64,000 nucleotides of DNA from Paenibacillus turpanensis (GTDB lineage Bacteria > Bacillota > Bacilli > Paenibacillales > YIM-B00363). This document shows positions 1 to 7,380 of the stretch, one piece after another. The stretch spans positions 1-64,000 of the forward strand of contig NZ_WTLI01000024.1 in NCBI RefSeq assembly GCF_011421635.1. The letters run 5' to 3'. Position 1 is the stretch's first letter. Every line of letters starts with the position of its first letter. The position numbers and the translations under genes were made by a program. Under the pieces are notes generated by a model that did not search any database, was not told the origin of the DNA, and saw only the letters and a list, made by a program, of their open reading frames with translations.

Positions 1-43
1 AAGTTGGCCCATCGCCTTAACTTAATGACATTGGGGGAGTATC

Positions 44-496
44 TCACTGCTCTTTTTGTTCTTGATAACGGAGCCCCCTTCGAAGGGAGTCGATGCCTAA
101 GGCTTCCTTTAAAGAGTTCTGTAGAATTTGGGAGAAATTCAAACCAGCTTCCTCAGCCGCGTCCCGCAGCCATTTCGGCAATGTGCAGTTTTTTGTTACA
201 GCCTTGTTAGCTGCTTCATCGCGATACGGAGGCATGTAAACCTCCACGAAAACGATCCGGTCGGTCGCATCCAGCAGCTCAATTTGGTCTGGCGCGGATG
301 GCTCGGGGACAACTTCATTCCTCTCTTCCAGCTCTAATAGCCTAACGACTAGAAGTTCCTTCGTTTGTTTAAGTCCGGTTGTGATATCGGGCACTAGAAT
401 CGCTGTTCCCGGGAAGTCGGGAAAGTACATGCCGAGCCCGCCGTCTTCTGCTCTTTCAACTACAACCGGATACATATAATGTGTTTTTAGACTCAT
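44..496 (-). CDS. hicB: HicB-type antitoxin
   Basis: This is a 150-residue protein with the HicB layout. The N-terminal half is the partial RNase-H-like fold (MYPVVVERAEDGG, then YFPDFPGT), and the C-terminal half is a ribbon-helix-helix-like DNA-binding segment (LPKWLRDAAEEAGLNFSQIL). HicB antitoxins bind and neutralise the HicA mRNA interferase and repress their own promoter. I chose the ATG at 496 because GAGGAG lies 8 bases before it; the open frame continues upstream into a hicA-like sequence in the same frame. No intact toxin gene lies beside it, so this may be an orphan antitoxin or may be read together with the hicA remnant. The family call is by motif, not by search. Confidence 0.8.
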   Translation of the reverse strand: MSLKTHYMYPVVVERAEDGGLGMYFPDFPGTAILVPDITTGLKQTKELLVVRLLELEERNEVVPEPSAPDQIELLDATDRIVFVEVYMPPYRDEAANKAVTKNCTLPKWLRDAAEEAGLNFSQILQNSLKEALGIDSLRRGLRYQEQKEQ

Positions 497-751
497 GTTA
501 TCAGCTCCTCGTTTATTATCTGTGGTAACGCGATTGGGAAGTCCTGGCGAGAATTTAACCCCGGAAGTCCGTTCGATATTTCCCAGTGTTCCTTTCGGAA
601 TCACCGCACCGCCACTGAGAAAGCTTATGTCGGCATCTGGTTGGGTCGGTACTGTGTTGTGTCTTTGGTGACTTGATTTGTGTCCGTGATTAGGGGATTT
701 AATGAATCCTGCTTTCTCTAGTGCGTTGATAGCTGCTCCTTTCTATACCCT
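497..751 (-). pseudogene. hicA: hicA toxin remnant, in frame with hicB
   Basis: Reading leftward from about 741, the frame gives INALEKAGFIKSPNHGH, then KSSHQRH and finally IPKGTLGNIERTSGVKF, which fits the start, the GSHH region and the conserved IPKGTL...I...SG end of HicA toxins. Where an ATG is expected, 5 bases after AAAGGAG, the sequence is ATC. No stop codon separates the reading from hicB. The middle is poorly conserved. Either the toxin is inactivated (lost start, lost stop), or it is made weakly from a non-standard start as a HicA-HicB fusion. I favour a decayed toxin. Confidence 0.55.
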
Positions 752-752
752 C

Positions 753-795
753 ATTATAACACGCGTTATTAGCGCGCGATTAATATTATGCGTGT
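753..795 (-). promoter_or_regulatory. hic promoter with long inverted repeat (candidate operator)
   Basis: Read leftward there is a perfect -10 box, TATAAT, at 753-758. Directly upstream of it is an interrupted inverted repeat spanning 759-795: ACACGC...TATTA on one arm and TAATA...GCGTGT on the other, with a GC-rich centre. HicB-type antitoxins autorepress by binding inverted repeats over their promoter, so this is the likely operator. The palindrome is seen directly; the binding role is inferred. Confidence 0.5.
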
Positions 796-874
796 TTTTA
801 TGCGTATAAATCAACTCCCTAAATAGGAGTGCTTGTTTCTATATAATGTTAGTATCAATTTTAGGTGGGGAATC

Positions 875-1130
875 ATGCTGAACGATATCGAAAGAAAGTG
901 TTGCATATTCTGCGGAATTATTCGAGCATTCTCGCCGGCCGCATGCCGCGAATGAAACTACTGGAGCACAGACCGGCCGCAAGAGGGAGAATATCTTCTA
1001 CGCGATTGATTCCCTAGCTCAGCGCGGGCATCTTTAATGGGAGAGGCCGCATGTGGAGTCGATCCGGATCATCAACGTGCGGGAGTCAAAGAGTGTGGCG
1101 ATGTTTAAGCATCCTAGTTTGGAGTTGTGA
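875..1130 (+). pseudogene. small winged-helix-like protein, frameshifted relic
   Basis: A GGTGGGG ribosome site leads to ATG at 875. The reading starts MLNDIERK and then loses frame. Joining three frames restores a coherent protein: ...ILRNYSSILAGRMPRMKLLEH, then TGRKRENIFYAIDSLAQRGH, then a TAA, then WERPHVESIRIINVRE to the TGA at 1130. That is the pattern of a small helix-turn-helix protein damaged by two frameshifts and one stop. I cannot name the family. It lies next to the damaged hicA, which supports a decaying accessory region. Confidence 0.5.
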
Positions 1131-1229
1131 ATAACTCATAATGAGCGGACATAGCCAAACTGTGGTGGAACCGGACAGGATGGATAGTACTGGTTCTGGA
1201 ATAATTTAATATAGCTTCCCGAAATAAGT

Positions 1230-1258
1230 AACAGCGCATCCTAAAAGGATAAGCTGTT
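1230..1258. terminator. hairpin terminator, converging side
   Basis: The arms AACAGC (1230-1235) and GCTGTT (1253-1258) flank an inner ATCCT/AGGAT pair. A short T run follows on the plus strand and an AT-rich tail on the minus strand. It sits directly after the stop of the minus-strand gene at 1260. Confidence 0.5.
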
Positions 1259-1259
1259 T

Positions 1260-1751
1260 TCATTCTAATGAGTTCGCAATGGTCCGTAACTTTTCTAACC
1301 CTATTAATGTGCCGTTTTGCTTTATAAATCCAATCCCGTATATAAGTCCAGATTTATAAAAGATAAGTATTTCGGCAGCCGATTCTTTGCCGTTAAAATA
1401 TCTTGCTTCTGTTCCATCAGAAAGTTTTGTATGGGTACCATTTTTAGGTAGGGGCTTACTTTTAATCTTATCTAAATTGTCGATATCGATGTGAATTGTA
1501 TTTTTATCTTCATAATAAGTTATTCTTAAAGAGTTTGAAGTTTTGTTATACGAACTTTCTATTTTTGTAGGTCTGAAGGGCAAATCTTTAGGAAGTTGGA
1601 CTTCTCGATTGTTTTCTTTTTCAAATGCTTCAATATCTTTTTGGACATCCGATTGAAGAGCTTTGTCATTTTTAATGTTCGGGATATTGCCAGTGCCGCC
1701 ACTTACTAAAGTGATCGTAAGTAAAAGGCTCAAAAGTTTAGTAAATAACAT
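1260..1751 (-). CDS. secreted hypothetical protein, DUF4367-like
   Basis: This is a 163-residue protein with a hydrophobic signal segment (MLFTKLLSLLLTITLVSG) and no clear lipobox cysteine. The body has alternating strands and ends in a segment (SAAEILIFYKSGLIYGIG ... LRTIANSL) that resembles the end of DUF4367-type domains, in which a strand-rich fold is followed by a short helix. The ATG at 1751 follows AGGAG at 11 bases; upstream ATGs lack a ribosome site. It is head-to-head with 1883-2407, which has a similar end, so the two may be diverged relatives. Function unknown. Confidence 0.6.
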   Translation of the reverse strand: MLFTKLLSLLLTITLVSGGTGNIPNIKNDKALQSDVQKDIEAFEKENNREVQLPKDLPFRPTKIESSYNKTSNSLRITYYEDKNTIHIDIDNLDKIKSKPLPKNGTHTKLSDGTEARYFNGKESAAEILIFYKSGLIYGIGFIKQNGTLIGLEKLRTIANSLE

Positions 1752-1882
1752 TTTGTGAACCACTCCTCTGGTATCATTTATAGATATCATTCCCATTTTA
1801 ATCACCAAGAAAAGTAACATTCATATTCAAGGGAAAAAGTGGGTACTTTAAGCCAAAAGTACAAACAGGAGAGATTTACCTC

Positions 1883-2407
1883 ATGTTGAAGAATGTTCTT
1901 TTTTGCTTTTCGCTTATCTTGAGTTCGGCATTTAGCTTAAATTGCAATGGGGTTAGCTCAACAGTTTTATCTGAAATCAAGGAAAAAACTGATTTCAGAT
2001 TTATGCTCCCAATAAGTAACGAATGGAAGGTTGAAGTTAAATATCCGTATCCTCTTGACCTTAGTAAGACAATTTCAATGGTCAGGTTGCATTACTTTGA
2101 CAGTAATGAAAATTATGTCGTGGGCATTGAGCAGCATAGGGTAAGTGGATACAAGATTACAAGGGAAGAAACAATCATAGACGTAAAAAACAACGAAGAG
2201 AGAACAGCGAAAGTTGAAGAATACTTCACACCAATTCAACGTGGAGAATTGGTCTATCTTAACGGTATTGAGGCACGATTTGAATCGTGGGCGAACACTA
2301 ACAAAGGTGGGATACTCAGATGGATCAACGATGGTACTTATCTTGAAATGGATAGTTCTCGATTGACTAAAACCGAAATGATTGATTTGGCTAAATCAAT
2401 GAAGTAA
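1883..2407 (+). CDS. secreted or lipoprotein hypothetical, DUF4367-like
   Basis: This is a 174-residue protein with an N-terminal hydrophobic segment ending SAFSLNC, possibly a weak lipobox with Cys21. The C-terminal part (GIEARFESWANTNKGGILRWINDGTYLEMDS, then a helix EMIDLAKSMK) resembles the DUF4367 pattern of an exposed tryptophan strand, a turn and a closing helix. AGGAGA lies about 10 bases before the ATG. It is divergent from the minus-strand gene ending at 1260. No catalytic motif is visible, and the function is unknown. Confidence 0.65.
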   Translation: MLKNVLFCFSLILSSAFSLNCNGVSSTVLSEIKEKTDFRFMLPISNEWKVEVKYPYPLDLSKTISMVRLHYFDSNENYVVGIEQHRVSGYKITREETIIDVKNNEERTAKVEEYFTPIQRGELVYLNGIEARFESWANTNKGGILRWINDGTYLEMDSSRLTKTEMIDLAKSMK

Positions 2408-2465
2408 TGATCCAGAGTTTTATGAGATAAGCTAGAACTCAGGGGCTAATGTAAATAAATAACCA

Positions 2466-2498
2466 CTAAAGGTGCCAAGTTGGCACCCTTTTAGTTTT
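2466..2498 (+). terminator. rho-independent terminator
   Basis: A perfect hairpin, GGTGCCAA / TTGGCACC with a one-base centre, lies at 2471-2487, extended by CTAAA/TTTAG and followed by a T-rich tail. It ends transcription from the 1883-2407 gene. Confidence 0.8.
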
Positions 2499-2655
2499 CA
2501 TATTAATGGTGAAACGTTTGATCCACTCATTGATATGGTTCAATCGTTAGCACAGCCTGTGGCCGGGGTGATGAAGAAAAGCAGGCTCCTATTTTTAACT
2601 AGTAGGAAACATGGTGAGTTGCCTCCCTATAATTTTAAAAATAAAGGAGAAAAAA

Positions 2656-2985
2656 ATGCGTTACCTCAGAATCAGAACGGTGGCTCTTTTTCTATTATTG
2701 TTCTTAATGATTGTTCGGCCAAATCAAGAAAGAACAATAGATCCTAAATGTTACGATTCTTTTGTGTGGTCAGATCAAACCTTTGTAATGATAAAAGTCG
2801 AGGACGAAGAATTGTTAGAGCCGGGAAATAAGTTGAGTTTCGTAAAGTGTGATAATGGGAAATTAGAATTAGCACCTGATGATGTTGAACCCAATTTTAC
2901 CGTTTATGATGCGATAGTAACTGAGACACCAAATGATGTTATTGTCAAAAAAATTCTTTATTCAACTAGTCCCCCTAATGAATAA
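2656..2985 (+). CDS. small secreted or membrane hypothetical protein
   Basis: This is a 109-residue protein. It begins with a basic stretch and a hydrophobic segment (MRYLRIRTVALFLLLFLMIV), which is a signal peptide or single membrane anchor, followed by an acidic exposed domain (ERTIDPKCYDSFVWSDQTF ...). The ATG at 2656 is preceded by AAAGGAG at 7 bases; the longer reading from 2611 lacks a ribosome site. No family is recognised. Base composition is AT-rich like the neighbouring small genes. Confidence 0.6.
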   Translation: MRYLRIRTVALFLLLFLMIVRPNQERTIDPKCYDSFVWSDQTFVMIKVEDEELLEPGNKLSFVKCDNGKLELAPDDVEPNFTVYDAIVTETPNDVIVKKILYSTSPPNE

Positions 2986-3039
2986 TATAAGAAAAAGGCG
3001 GTAAAAGAAGTGTGCAGTTGCTTGCTTGCAGGATTGGGG

Positions 3040-3067
3040 TTGGATTGGGAACGGAATGCAGTATAAT
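3040..3067 (+). promoter_or_regulatory. sigma-A-type promoter
   Basis: The -35 box TTGGAT (3040-3045), a 16-base spacer and a perfect -10 box TATAAT (3062-3067) lie upstream of the coiled-coil gene at 3187. Confidence 0.5.
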
Positions 3068-3186
3068 GGCGGTAAATTACCAGTTCTTTTTTACGCTGGA
3101 CGTCATACAAAATAAAGTGGGCTTTCGTTGTCCGCTGAAGAAGAAAAATGCAGCTTGCCCGAGAAAAAAAGGGAGGGTTGTCCAGA

Positions 3187-3558
3187 TTGAAAAAGCAAGC
3201 AGTTGTGGAACGTCTGCTATCGCTTCCTAGAGAAATTGAAGGGGCTGAAACGGAGCTTCTTTGGCTTCATAATAAAGTAGAGGAAATCAAAGAAGAAATC
3301 AGTCGTCTGGAAGCTGTGGCATTCGGTGAAGGGAAAATTGACGGAACGAACGAGCAGAAGCGAAAAGCGCAGCTGCGTGAGGTTACCGGGGAAGAACGGA
3401 AACGTCTTCATGAGCATGAACAAATGAATGTCCTCGCAAGAATCAAGCTGAATCGGTTACATAATGAGTTTAAGGCACTGCGTTCCGTTTCGCTGTTAGT
3501 CTCTGATGAGGATGTCGCTTTTACAAGGATGGAATGGGAAGAGGGTACTCGCTCCTAA
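3187..3558 (+). CDS. coiled-coil hypothetical protein
   Basis: This is a 123-residue, highly charged protein predicted to be mostly helical. Heptad-like patterns run through residues 10-40 (EGAETELLWLHNKVEEIKEEISRL) and again through 60-95. The TTG at 3187 is preferred because GGGAGG precedes it by about 10 bases; the ATG at 3148 has no ribosome site and would add a basic, unlike stretch. It may be a DNA- or protein-binding accessory protein; no family is recognised. Confidence 0.55.
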   Translation: MKKQAVVERLLSLPREIEGAETELLWLHNKVEEIKEEISRLEAVAFGEGKIDGTNEQKRKAQLREVTGEERKRLHEHEQMNVLARIKLNRLHNEFKALRSVSLLVSDEDVAFTRMEWEEGTRS

Positions 3559-3618
3559 GGGATATGATGTAGAACGAAAGTTGTGATCTTGCAATGATAC
3601 ATCCAGGTGATAAAAGAA

Positions 3619-3685
3619 CCCCGTATACGGAAAAGCTGATTCATACAAGGGCAGCTTCCCGCACAACGGGGTTATATTTGTTTTT
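3619..3685 (+). terminator. structured terminator
   Basis: The outer arms AACCCCGT and ACGGGGTT enclose a second hairpin, AAGCTG/CAGCTT, followed by a T7 run just before 3688. The multi-stem shape is unusual, but the T run supports termination of the 3187 gene. Confidence 0.6.
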
Positions 3686-3841
3686 TTACGTCTCTACATC
3701 CTCTTCATCCATAACAGTATCGCTGCCGATATCCATCGAATCGTTGATCCGCTGGCCCGGTCTGTTATGATCCGAGGTGTCTTCGTAAATGGTGGCCGGA
3801 TTCCCGTCGGTTTCCGGCTTGAACTCATCCTTGGTTGGCAT
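3686..3841 (-). CDS. small acidic hypothetical protein (51 aa)
   Basis: This short gene is read on the minus strand as MPTKDEFKPETDGNPATIYE, continuing DTSDHNRPGQRINDSMDIGS and ending DTVMDEEDVET. AAAAAGGAGG lies about 10 bases before the ATG at 3841, one of the best ribosome sites in the region, and the codons look genuine. The protein is hydrophilic, acidic and probably disordered, with no membrane segment. It lies downstream of the GDYXXLXY gene in the same direction. Function unknown. Confidence 0.65.
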   Translation of the reverse strand: MPTKDEFKPETDGNPATIYEDTSDHNRPGQRINDSMDIGSDTVMDEEDVET

Positions 3842-3896
3842 GGCTTCCGCAACCTCCTTTTTCGGTTAGGATGCCCAGAAGAGGAGGAATCATGCC

Positions 3897-4403
3897 CTAC
3901 TGAATCGTTTCGACGCCTGTAATTTGCGCCTGTCCCCATGGAGCAACTTTTATCGTGACCACGAGCCGATCTGCTTTTTCCTCCAGCTCTTTACCCGTGC
4001 CTTCCGGCACGTAGTAGCGCTCCAAGCCGTAGTCGATATCGATTCGCTCCTCCCAGCTGAAATCGACGACTCCCTTGAGAACAACCTCGCCGGCACCTGC
4101 CTCTGGCTTTTGCGGATAAACGGCGGCAAGCTCGTATAAGCCTTCCTTTTCGCGAAGCAGGGAGTAGACAACCGTTCCTGCTTCAGGATAAGGCTCGCTG
4201 CCTTTCCACTGCGACGGGCTGATCCGGCTGGCATCATACTGTAGAATCACGTAATCGCCGTAGAGAAAGTCACGCGGATCAACGGGAACGGTCTTAAGCT
4301 TAATTTCTTGCCCAAGCCAGCCGGTAGCATAAGAGGTGCCGGCCATGCCAAGCAGAAATAAGGTTTGCAGGAGGATGAGAAGATACAGCATATTTTTTTT
4401 CAT
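3897..4403 (-). CDS. GDYXXLXY-domain membrane-anchored protein
   Basis: This is a 168-residue protein with an N-terminal hydrophobic anchor (residues 4-24) and the family signature DFLYGDYVILQY near residue 50. Members of this family (Pfam GDYXXLXY) are commonly encoded next to DUF2157 or DUF4401 polytopic proteins, and this gene starts only 3 bases after the DUF2157 gene, so the two are very likely co-translated and may form one membrane complex. The exposed part is predicted to lie outside the cytoplasm. The molecular role of the family is unknown. Confidence 0.8.
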   Translation of the reverse strand: MKKNMLYLLILLQTLFLLGMAGTSYATGWLGQEIKLKTVPVDPRDFLYGDYVILQYDASRISPSQWKGSEPYPEAGTVVYSLLREKEGLYELAAVYPQKPEAGAGEVVLKGVVDFSWEERIDIDYGLERYYVPEGTGKELEEKADRLVVTIKVAPWGQAQITGVETIQ

Positions 4404-4406
4404 CGG

Positions 4407-5624
4407 TTATCCCTCCTGGTTGTGTTGAAATAAATGTTTTCGTTTGCGGTTGAGCAGCCAGCTAAGCAGAAGCAGCAGCAGACCGCCTGTTATAAAGAAG
4501 AGCGATTTGTCCAAGAAGCCCCAAGTCAGCTTGAAATACGCAATCATGGTCGATACTAAAAACAGCACGGTTCCGATGTTCACGCTTCTGCGGTTTTCTT
4601 CCGCGTAGCCTTGGACCAGCACATAAAGCGAGAACACAAAGATGATTATAAGGTAGACGATGCTGATCGCCGGTACAGGCAAGTATACGAGCGGAAGAAA
4701 TAGCATCCATTGCGGGAAGCTCCGGCTGCTGCCGGCCCTTTGCTTGAACAACCAGGATAAGACAAGCAGTGCGCCAAGCACAGGGATCAATGCGAGCGGC
4801 TGGACGAGAATGCTCTCTTTGATATCAAGATGTTCTTCCGATCCGAACATGGACATCGCCATCGCAAAGATAAAAGCGGCGCCTAAGGCTGGGAACTGCA
4901 GCGCAGCTCGTTGGGCTGCCGATTTTGCAAAGTCTCCTGCTGTATAGATAAGCAGAAGGGGAACGAGATACCATAGGAACTTCCAATCATTGGAGGTCAC
5001 GAGCATTAACGATTGAATCACCGCGGTGGCCGACCAAGCGACAGCGGTAAATGTGTCGCGGCTGCGCAGGGCGTAATAGCCGAGGCCTACCAGCAGTAAA
5101 ACAAAGGCCGCGTAGTTAAAGGAGTGAAAGGAAGTGGAGCTGTAAAATTGCGCGATCGTAACTAAAATTAAGCTGATGGTGTACAAGTATCGACTGCGGT
5201 ACAAGTAAGCGAGCGCGGTTCCGGCCGCTGACCAAATGACAATCGACAGCGCACTGTATGCGATCATATGGAACATTTGGCCGATTAGGATGATGCTGGC
5301 CCCGAAGGTAAACAAGCCGATGCCGATGACTCCGATTCCAAGCGAGGCATGGCCTTTGTCGAGCAGCCGCTGACCGCCGATATAAAAGCCGATCATGGCG
5401 GCAATCATCAGGCCGATACGGAACAGCTCGGGCAGGTCCTGCCAGTTTGCAGCGACAAAGCTCAGCACGCCAAGCCCGAGAAGCAGGCAGCCGAGGATTG
5501 GAAGCAGACCGATGCTTCGCTGCGGAGCACAGTATAACGATAAAATACGCTCATATTGCTCGCGGGTAATGATTTGCTCATTTACCCATTGCGGTCCTTC
5601 TTGTTGTAACCATTTCTTTGACAT
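4407..5624 (-). CDS. DUF2157 polytopic membrane protein
   Basis: This is a 405-residue protein. An amphipathic N-terminal region (MSKKWLQQEGPQWVNEQIITREQYERIL) with the DUF2157 pattern is followed by about 11 or 12 hydrophobic segments. I chose the second ATG (5624): GAGGTGA sits 8 bases from it but only 2-3 bases from the first ATG at 5630. It forms a two-gene unit with the GDYXXLXY gene. No transport motif is recognised and the function is unknown. Confidence 0.8.
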   Translation of the reverse strand: MSKKWLQQEGPQWVNEQIITREQYERILSLYCAPQRSIGLLPILGCLLLGLGVLSFVAANWQDLPELFRIGLMIAAMIGFYIGGQRLLDKGHASLGIGVIGIGLFTFGASIILIGQMFHMIAYSALSIVIWSAAGTALAYLYRSRYLYTISLILVTIAQFYSSTSFHSFNYAAFVLLLVGLGYYALRSRDTFTAVAWSATAVIQSLMLVTSNDWKFLWYLVPLLLIYTAGDFAKSAAQRAALQFPALGAAFIFAMAMSMFGSEEHLDIKESILVQPLALIPVLGALLVLSWLFKQRAGSSRSFPQWMLFLPLVYLPVPAISIVYLIIIFVFSLYVLVQGYAEENRRSVNIGTVLFLVSTMIAYFKLTWGFLDKSLFFITGGLLLLLLSWLLNRKRKHLFQHNQEG

Positions 5625-5740
5625 TGTCATTTCACCTCTTCAGCTGCAATCCTGATTTGCTTTGATATTCACAGTATAGCAACGGGGAAGAGACGTCATA
5701 AGTACTAACTTTTTTTAGTACCTCATCATAAGCCTATTCA

Positions 5741-5771
5741 AAGAAAAAAGCCCGTCGGCAGCGACGAGCTT
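5741..5771 (-). terminator. rho-independent terminator (minus)
   Basis: A 10-base stem with one mismatch, AAGCCCGTCG (5748-5757) and CGACGAGCTT (5762-5771), is followed in the leftward direction by a run of six T. It ends the small gene at 5779-5955. Confidence 0.75.
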
Positions 5772-5778
5772 CCTTTCC

Positions 5779-5955
5779 TTATTCATCGACGCCGGGGCGG
5801 CAGGACTCTTCTCCGGGATTCGTTCTTGCACGCGTGTAGGCGATAACGGTAACCTCTTCGCCTTTCCGTGCGGTTAACTGCTTTTCCAGCTCGTCCAGAT
5901 GCTTTACATCTGTATTATCGAGATCGGCAAATTCGTAGTTGGACTGAAACACCAT
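5779..5955 (-). CDS. small hypothetical protein (58 aa)
   Basis: Read leftward from ATG 5955, it starts MVFQSNYEFADLDNTDVKHL, continues DELEKQLTARKGEEVTVIAY and ends CRPGVDE. AAAGGAGGG precedes the ATG, and a strong terminator follows within 10 bases of the stop, so it is a complete monocistronic gene. It is hydrophilic and acidic, with one cysteine. No family is recognised. Confidence 0.7.
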   Translation of the reverse strand: MVFQSNYEFADLDNTDVKHLDELEKQLTARKGEEVTVIAYTRARTNPGEESCRPGVDE

Positions 5956-6079
5956 GTGGGTGCCCTCCTTTCATTTTAGAAATAGAGTACCCTAAAGCAT
6001 CGACGGTAATGCTTTCTCGTCGGCAGGTGGAATGAGAGGCGCGGCTGTTGGAAAAAATGGGGGCAAGGGGGCGTAATGA

Positions 6080-6274
6080 ATGGCAAAATCCGAAGAACTT
6101 ATCCGTTATATTAGCCAGAAGGTTGCAGCAAAAATAATGACTCCAAAGCAGGAGAAGACGGCGGGAACGGATCCGGTCAAAGTAAAGGAGCCTTGGCGAA
6201 GCCGCTGGTTCGGCATGATCCCTTATGCGCTGGAAATGTGGCTGGAGCGAGTGAAATCGTATACAAAAAAATGA
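6080..6274 (+). CDS. yqzE: YqzE family protein
   Basis: This is a 64-residue protein matching the YqzE pattern of Firmicutes: an N-terminal helix (MAKSEELIRYISQKV), a proline/lysine-rich middle, and RSRWFGMIPYALEMWL near the end, like the RWFG...P motif of the family. In Bacillus yqzE lies near competence genes; here it stands alone between two minus-strand genes. AAGGGGG lies 4-8 bases before the ATG. The function is unknown. Confidence 0.75.
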   Translation: MAKSEELIRYISQKVAAKIMTPKQEKTAGTDPVKVKEPWRSRWFGMIPYALEMWLERVKSYTKK

Positions 6275-6299
6275 CCTTCGAGCCAAATGCCCGAAGGTC
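6264..6299 (-). terminator. rho-independent terminator (minus)
   Basis: The arms GACCTTCG (6273-6280) and CGAAGGTC (6292-6299) form a hairpin followed leftward by a run of seven T. It terminates the minus-strand gene ending at 6336 and overlaps the last codons of yqzE. Confidence 0.75.
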
Positions 6300-6335
6300 C
6301 AAGGTAATATAGAAAGGGAGGAGAATTACCGAAGG

Positions 6336-7226
6336 TTATTGCTCGCCTTCCCACCGGAAGAAAGCTCCGGCGGAATGGAGCAGCTGCTGCGGAAGAAACC
6401 GCGAGCCGTTATGTTCGATGGCGGTGTAAATGAGGTCCGAGTCCCACGAATGGGCGCCGGTCACCGCAAATGGATATATCAAATTGCCCTCGAAGAGGCT
6501 GGATTGGTATACATAATGTGAAGCGGGATCGTCGAGCTCGTGAACGGATAAAGAGGGTTCCGGCTCAGCTTCGAGCCAGCCGATATGATCCGTCGGCTCG
6601 AACGGCTCCTTTAACTGCTGGTGCAGCACGGTTACACGCCGCTCTGCATTCGTGTACGGAAGCTGGGCTGCCGATGGGCTCCATTCTTTCGGAACCGGGA
6701 GCTGCTCGCCTGTTTTGGCGTCCAGCCATAGGCTGCCTTCTGCAGTATCGACTCGCCAGTAGGCGTGGAGTCCGTCTGAATAAACACGCTCGTAAGAATG
6801 ATGTTCAGGAATAAGGCCGAGCTGCATCAAGGATTGATGCAGAGTTTGCAAACTGAATAAAGGATGATCCCCGATTCCATATTCAAGGAGACGGTATTCG
6901 CCGCCGCTTTCCGAGGCGCCGACAATCATATAACCGACGACCGCATCCCCATTATAAATGTGGACGACAAAGCCGTGCTGGCCTGCGCCAAGCGGCGCGC
7001 TGCTCCAGCTGGCCCCGGCCCATTTCTCAAAGCCGGGTTTTCCGGCTAAGTCCGCCACCCAATGGCGGACGTTATGATCCAGAACCGACGGCTCCGTTTC
7101 AGCAGAAATCGAAATCGCAGCTGTTGTTGTTTCGGCAGCTTGTCCGGTGGAAGCGATGAAGCCGCCGCAGCCTGCTGTGATGAGAGCGGCCGCTGCAATG
7201 GTCCGGCACCATTTCCAAATGATCAC
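6336..7226 (-). CDS. secreted hypothetical protein
   Basis: This is a 296-residue protein with a signal peptide (IAAAALITAGCGGFIASTGQAA); cleavage near GQA-AE is plausible, and the Cys has a poor lipobox. The mature part contains two similar strand-rich stretches with WRVDTAEGSLWLDAKTG, a pattern seen in PepSY-like or 'conversion' domains, but I cannot assign a family. The GTG at 7226 lies 8 bases after GAGGAG; the GTG at 7235 touches the ribosome site. It stands alone with its own terminator. Confidence 0.6.
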   Translation of the reverse strand: MIIWKWCRTIAAAALITAGCGGFIASTGQAAETTTAAISISAETEPSVLDHNVRHWVADLAGKPGFEKWAGASWSSAPLGAGQHGFVVHIYNGDAVVGYMIVGASESGGEYRLLEYGIGDHPLFSLQTLHQSLMQLGLIPEHHSYERVYSDGLHAYWRVDTAEGSLWLDAKTGEQLPVPKEWSPSAAQLPYTNAERRVTVLHQQLKEPFEPTDHIGWLEAEPEPSLSVHELDDPASHYVYQSSLFEGNLIYPFAVTGAHSWDSDLIYTAIEHNGSRFLPQQLLHSAGAFFRWEGEQ

Positions 7227-7380
7227 AAATATCACTCCTCCTAGTTTTCGCTCCGCGAAAACCGGTTCGGAAGCTAAAGCCTCTTTATTCAGCTTATGCT
7301 CCTATTGTACAAGCTAGAACCAAAAAAGGTTGTTGTTTCATGTCTTCAAAATCTAAGAGCTTTTGCCGAGTTTCGTCGAG

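Noticed and set aside
2472-2747. Plus-strand 91-codon frame overlapping the terminator after the 1883 gene
   Set aside because: It begins inside a perfect terminator hairpin, has no proper ribosome site and overlaps the better gene at 2656.
3694-3939. Minus-strand 81-codon basic frame
   Set aside because: It overlaps the 51-residue acidic gene (3686-3841) in another frame, and that gene has the good ribosome site.
5700-5720. Small palindrome GTACTAA/TTAGTAC near the DUF2157 promoter
   Set aside because: Short, AT-rich and without other support; may be chance.
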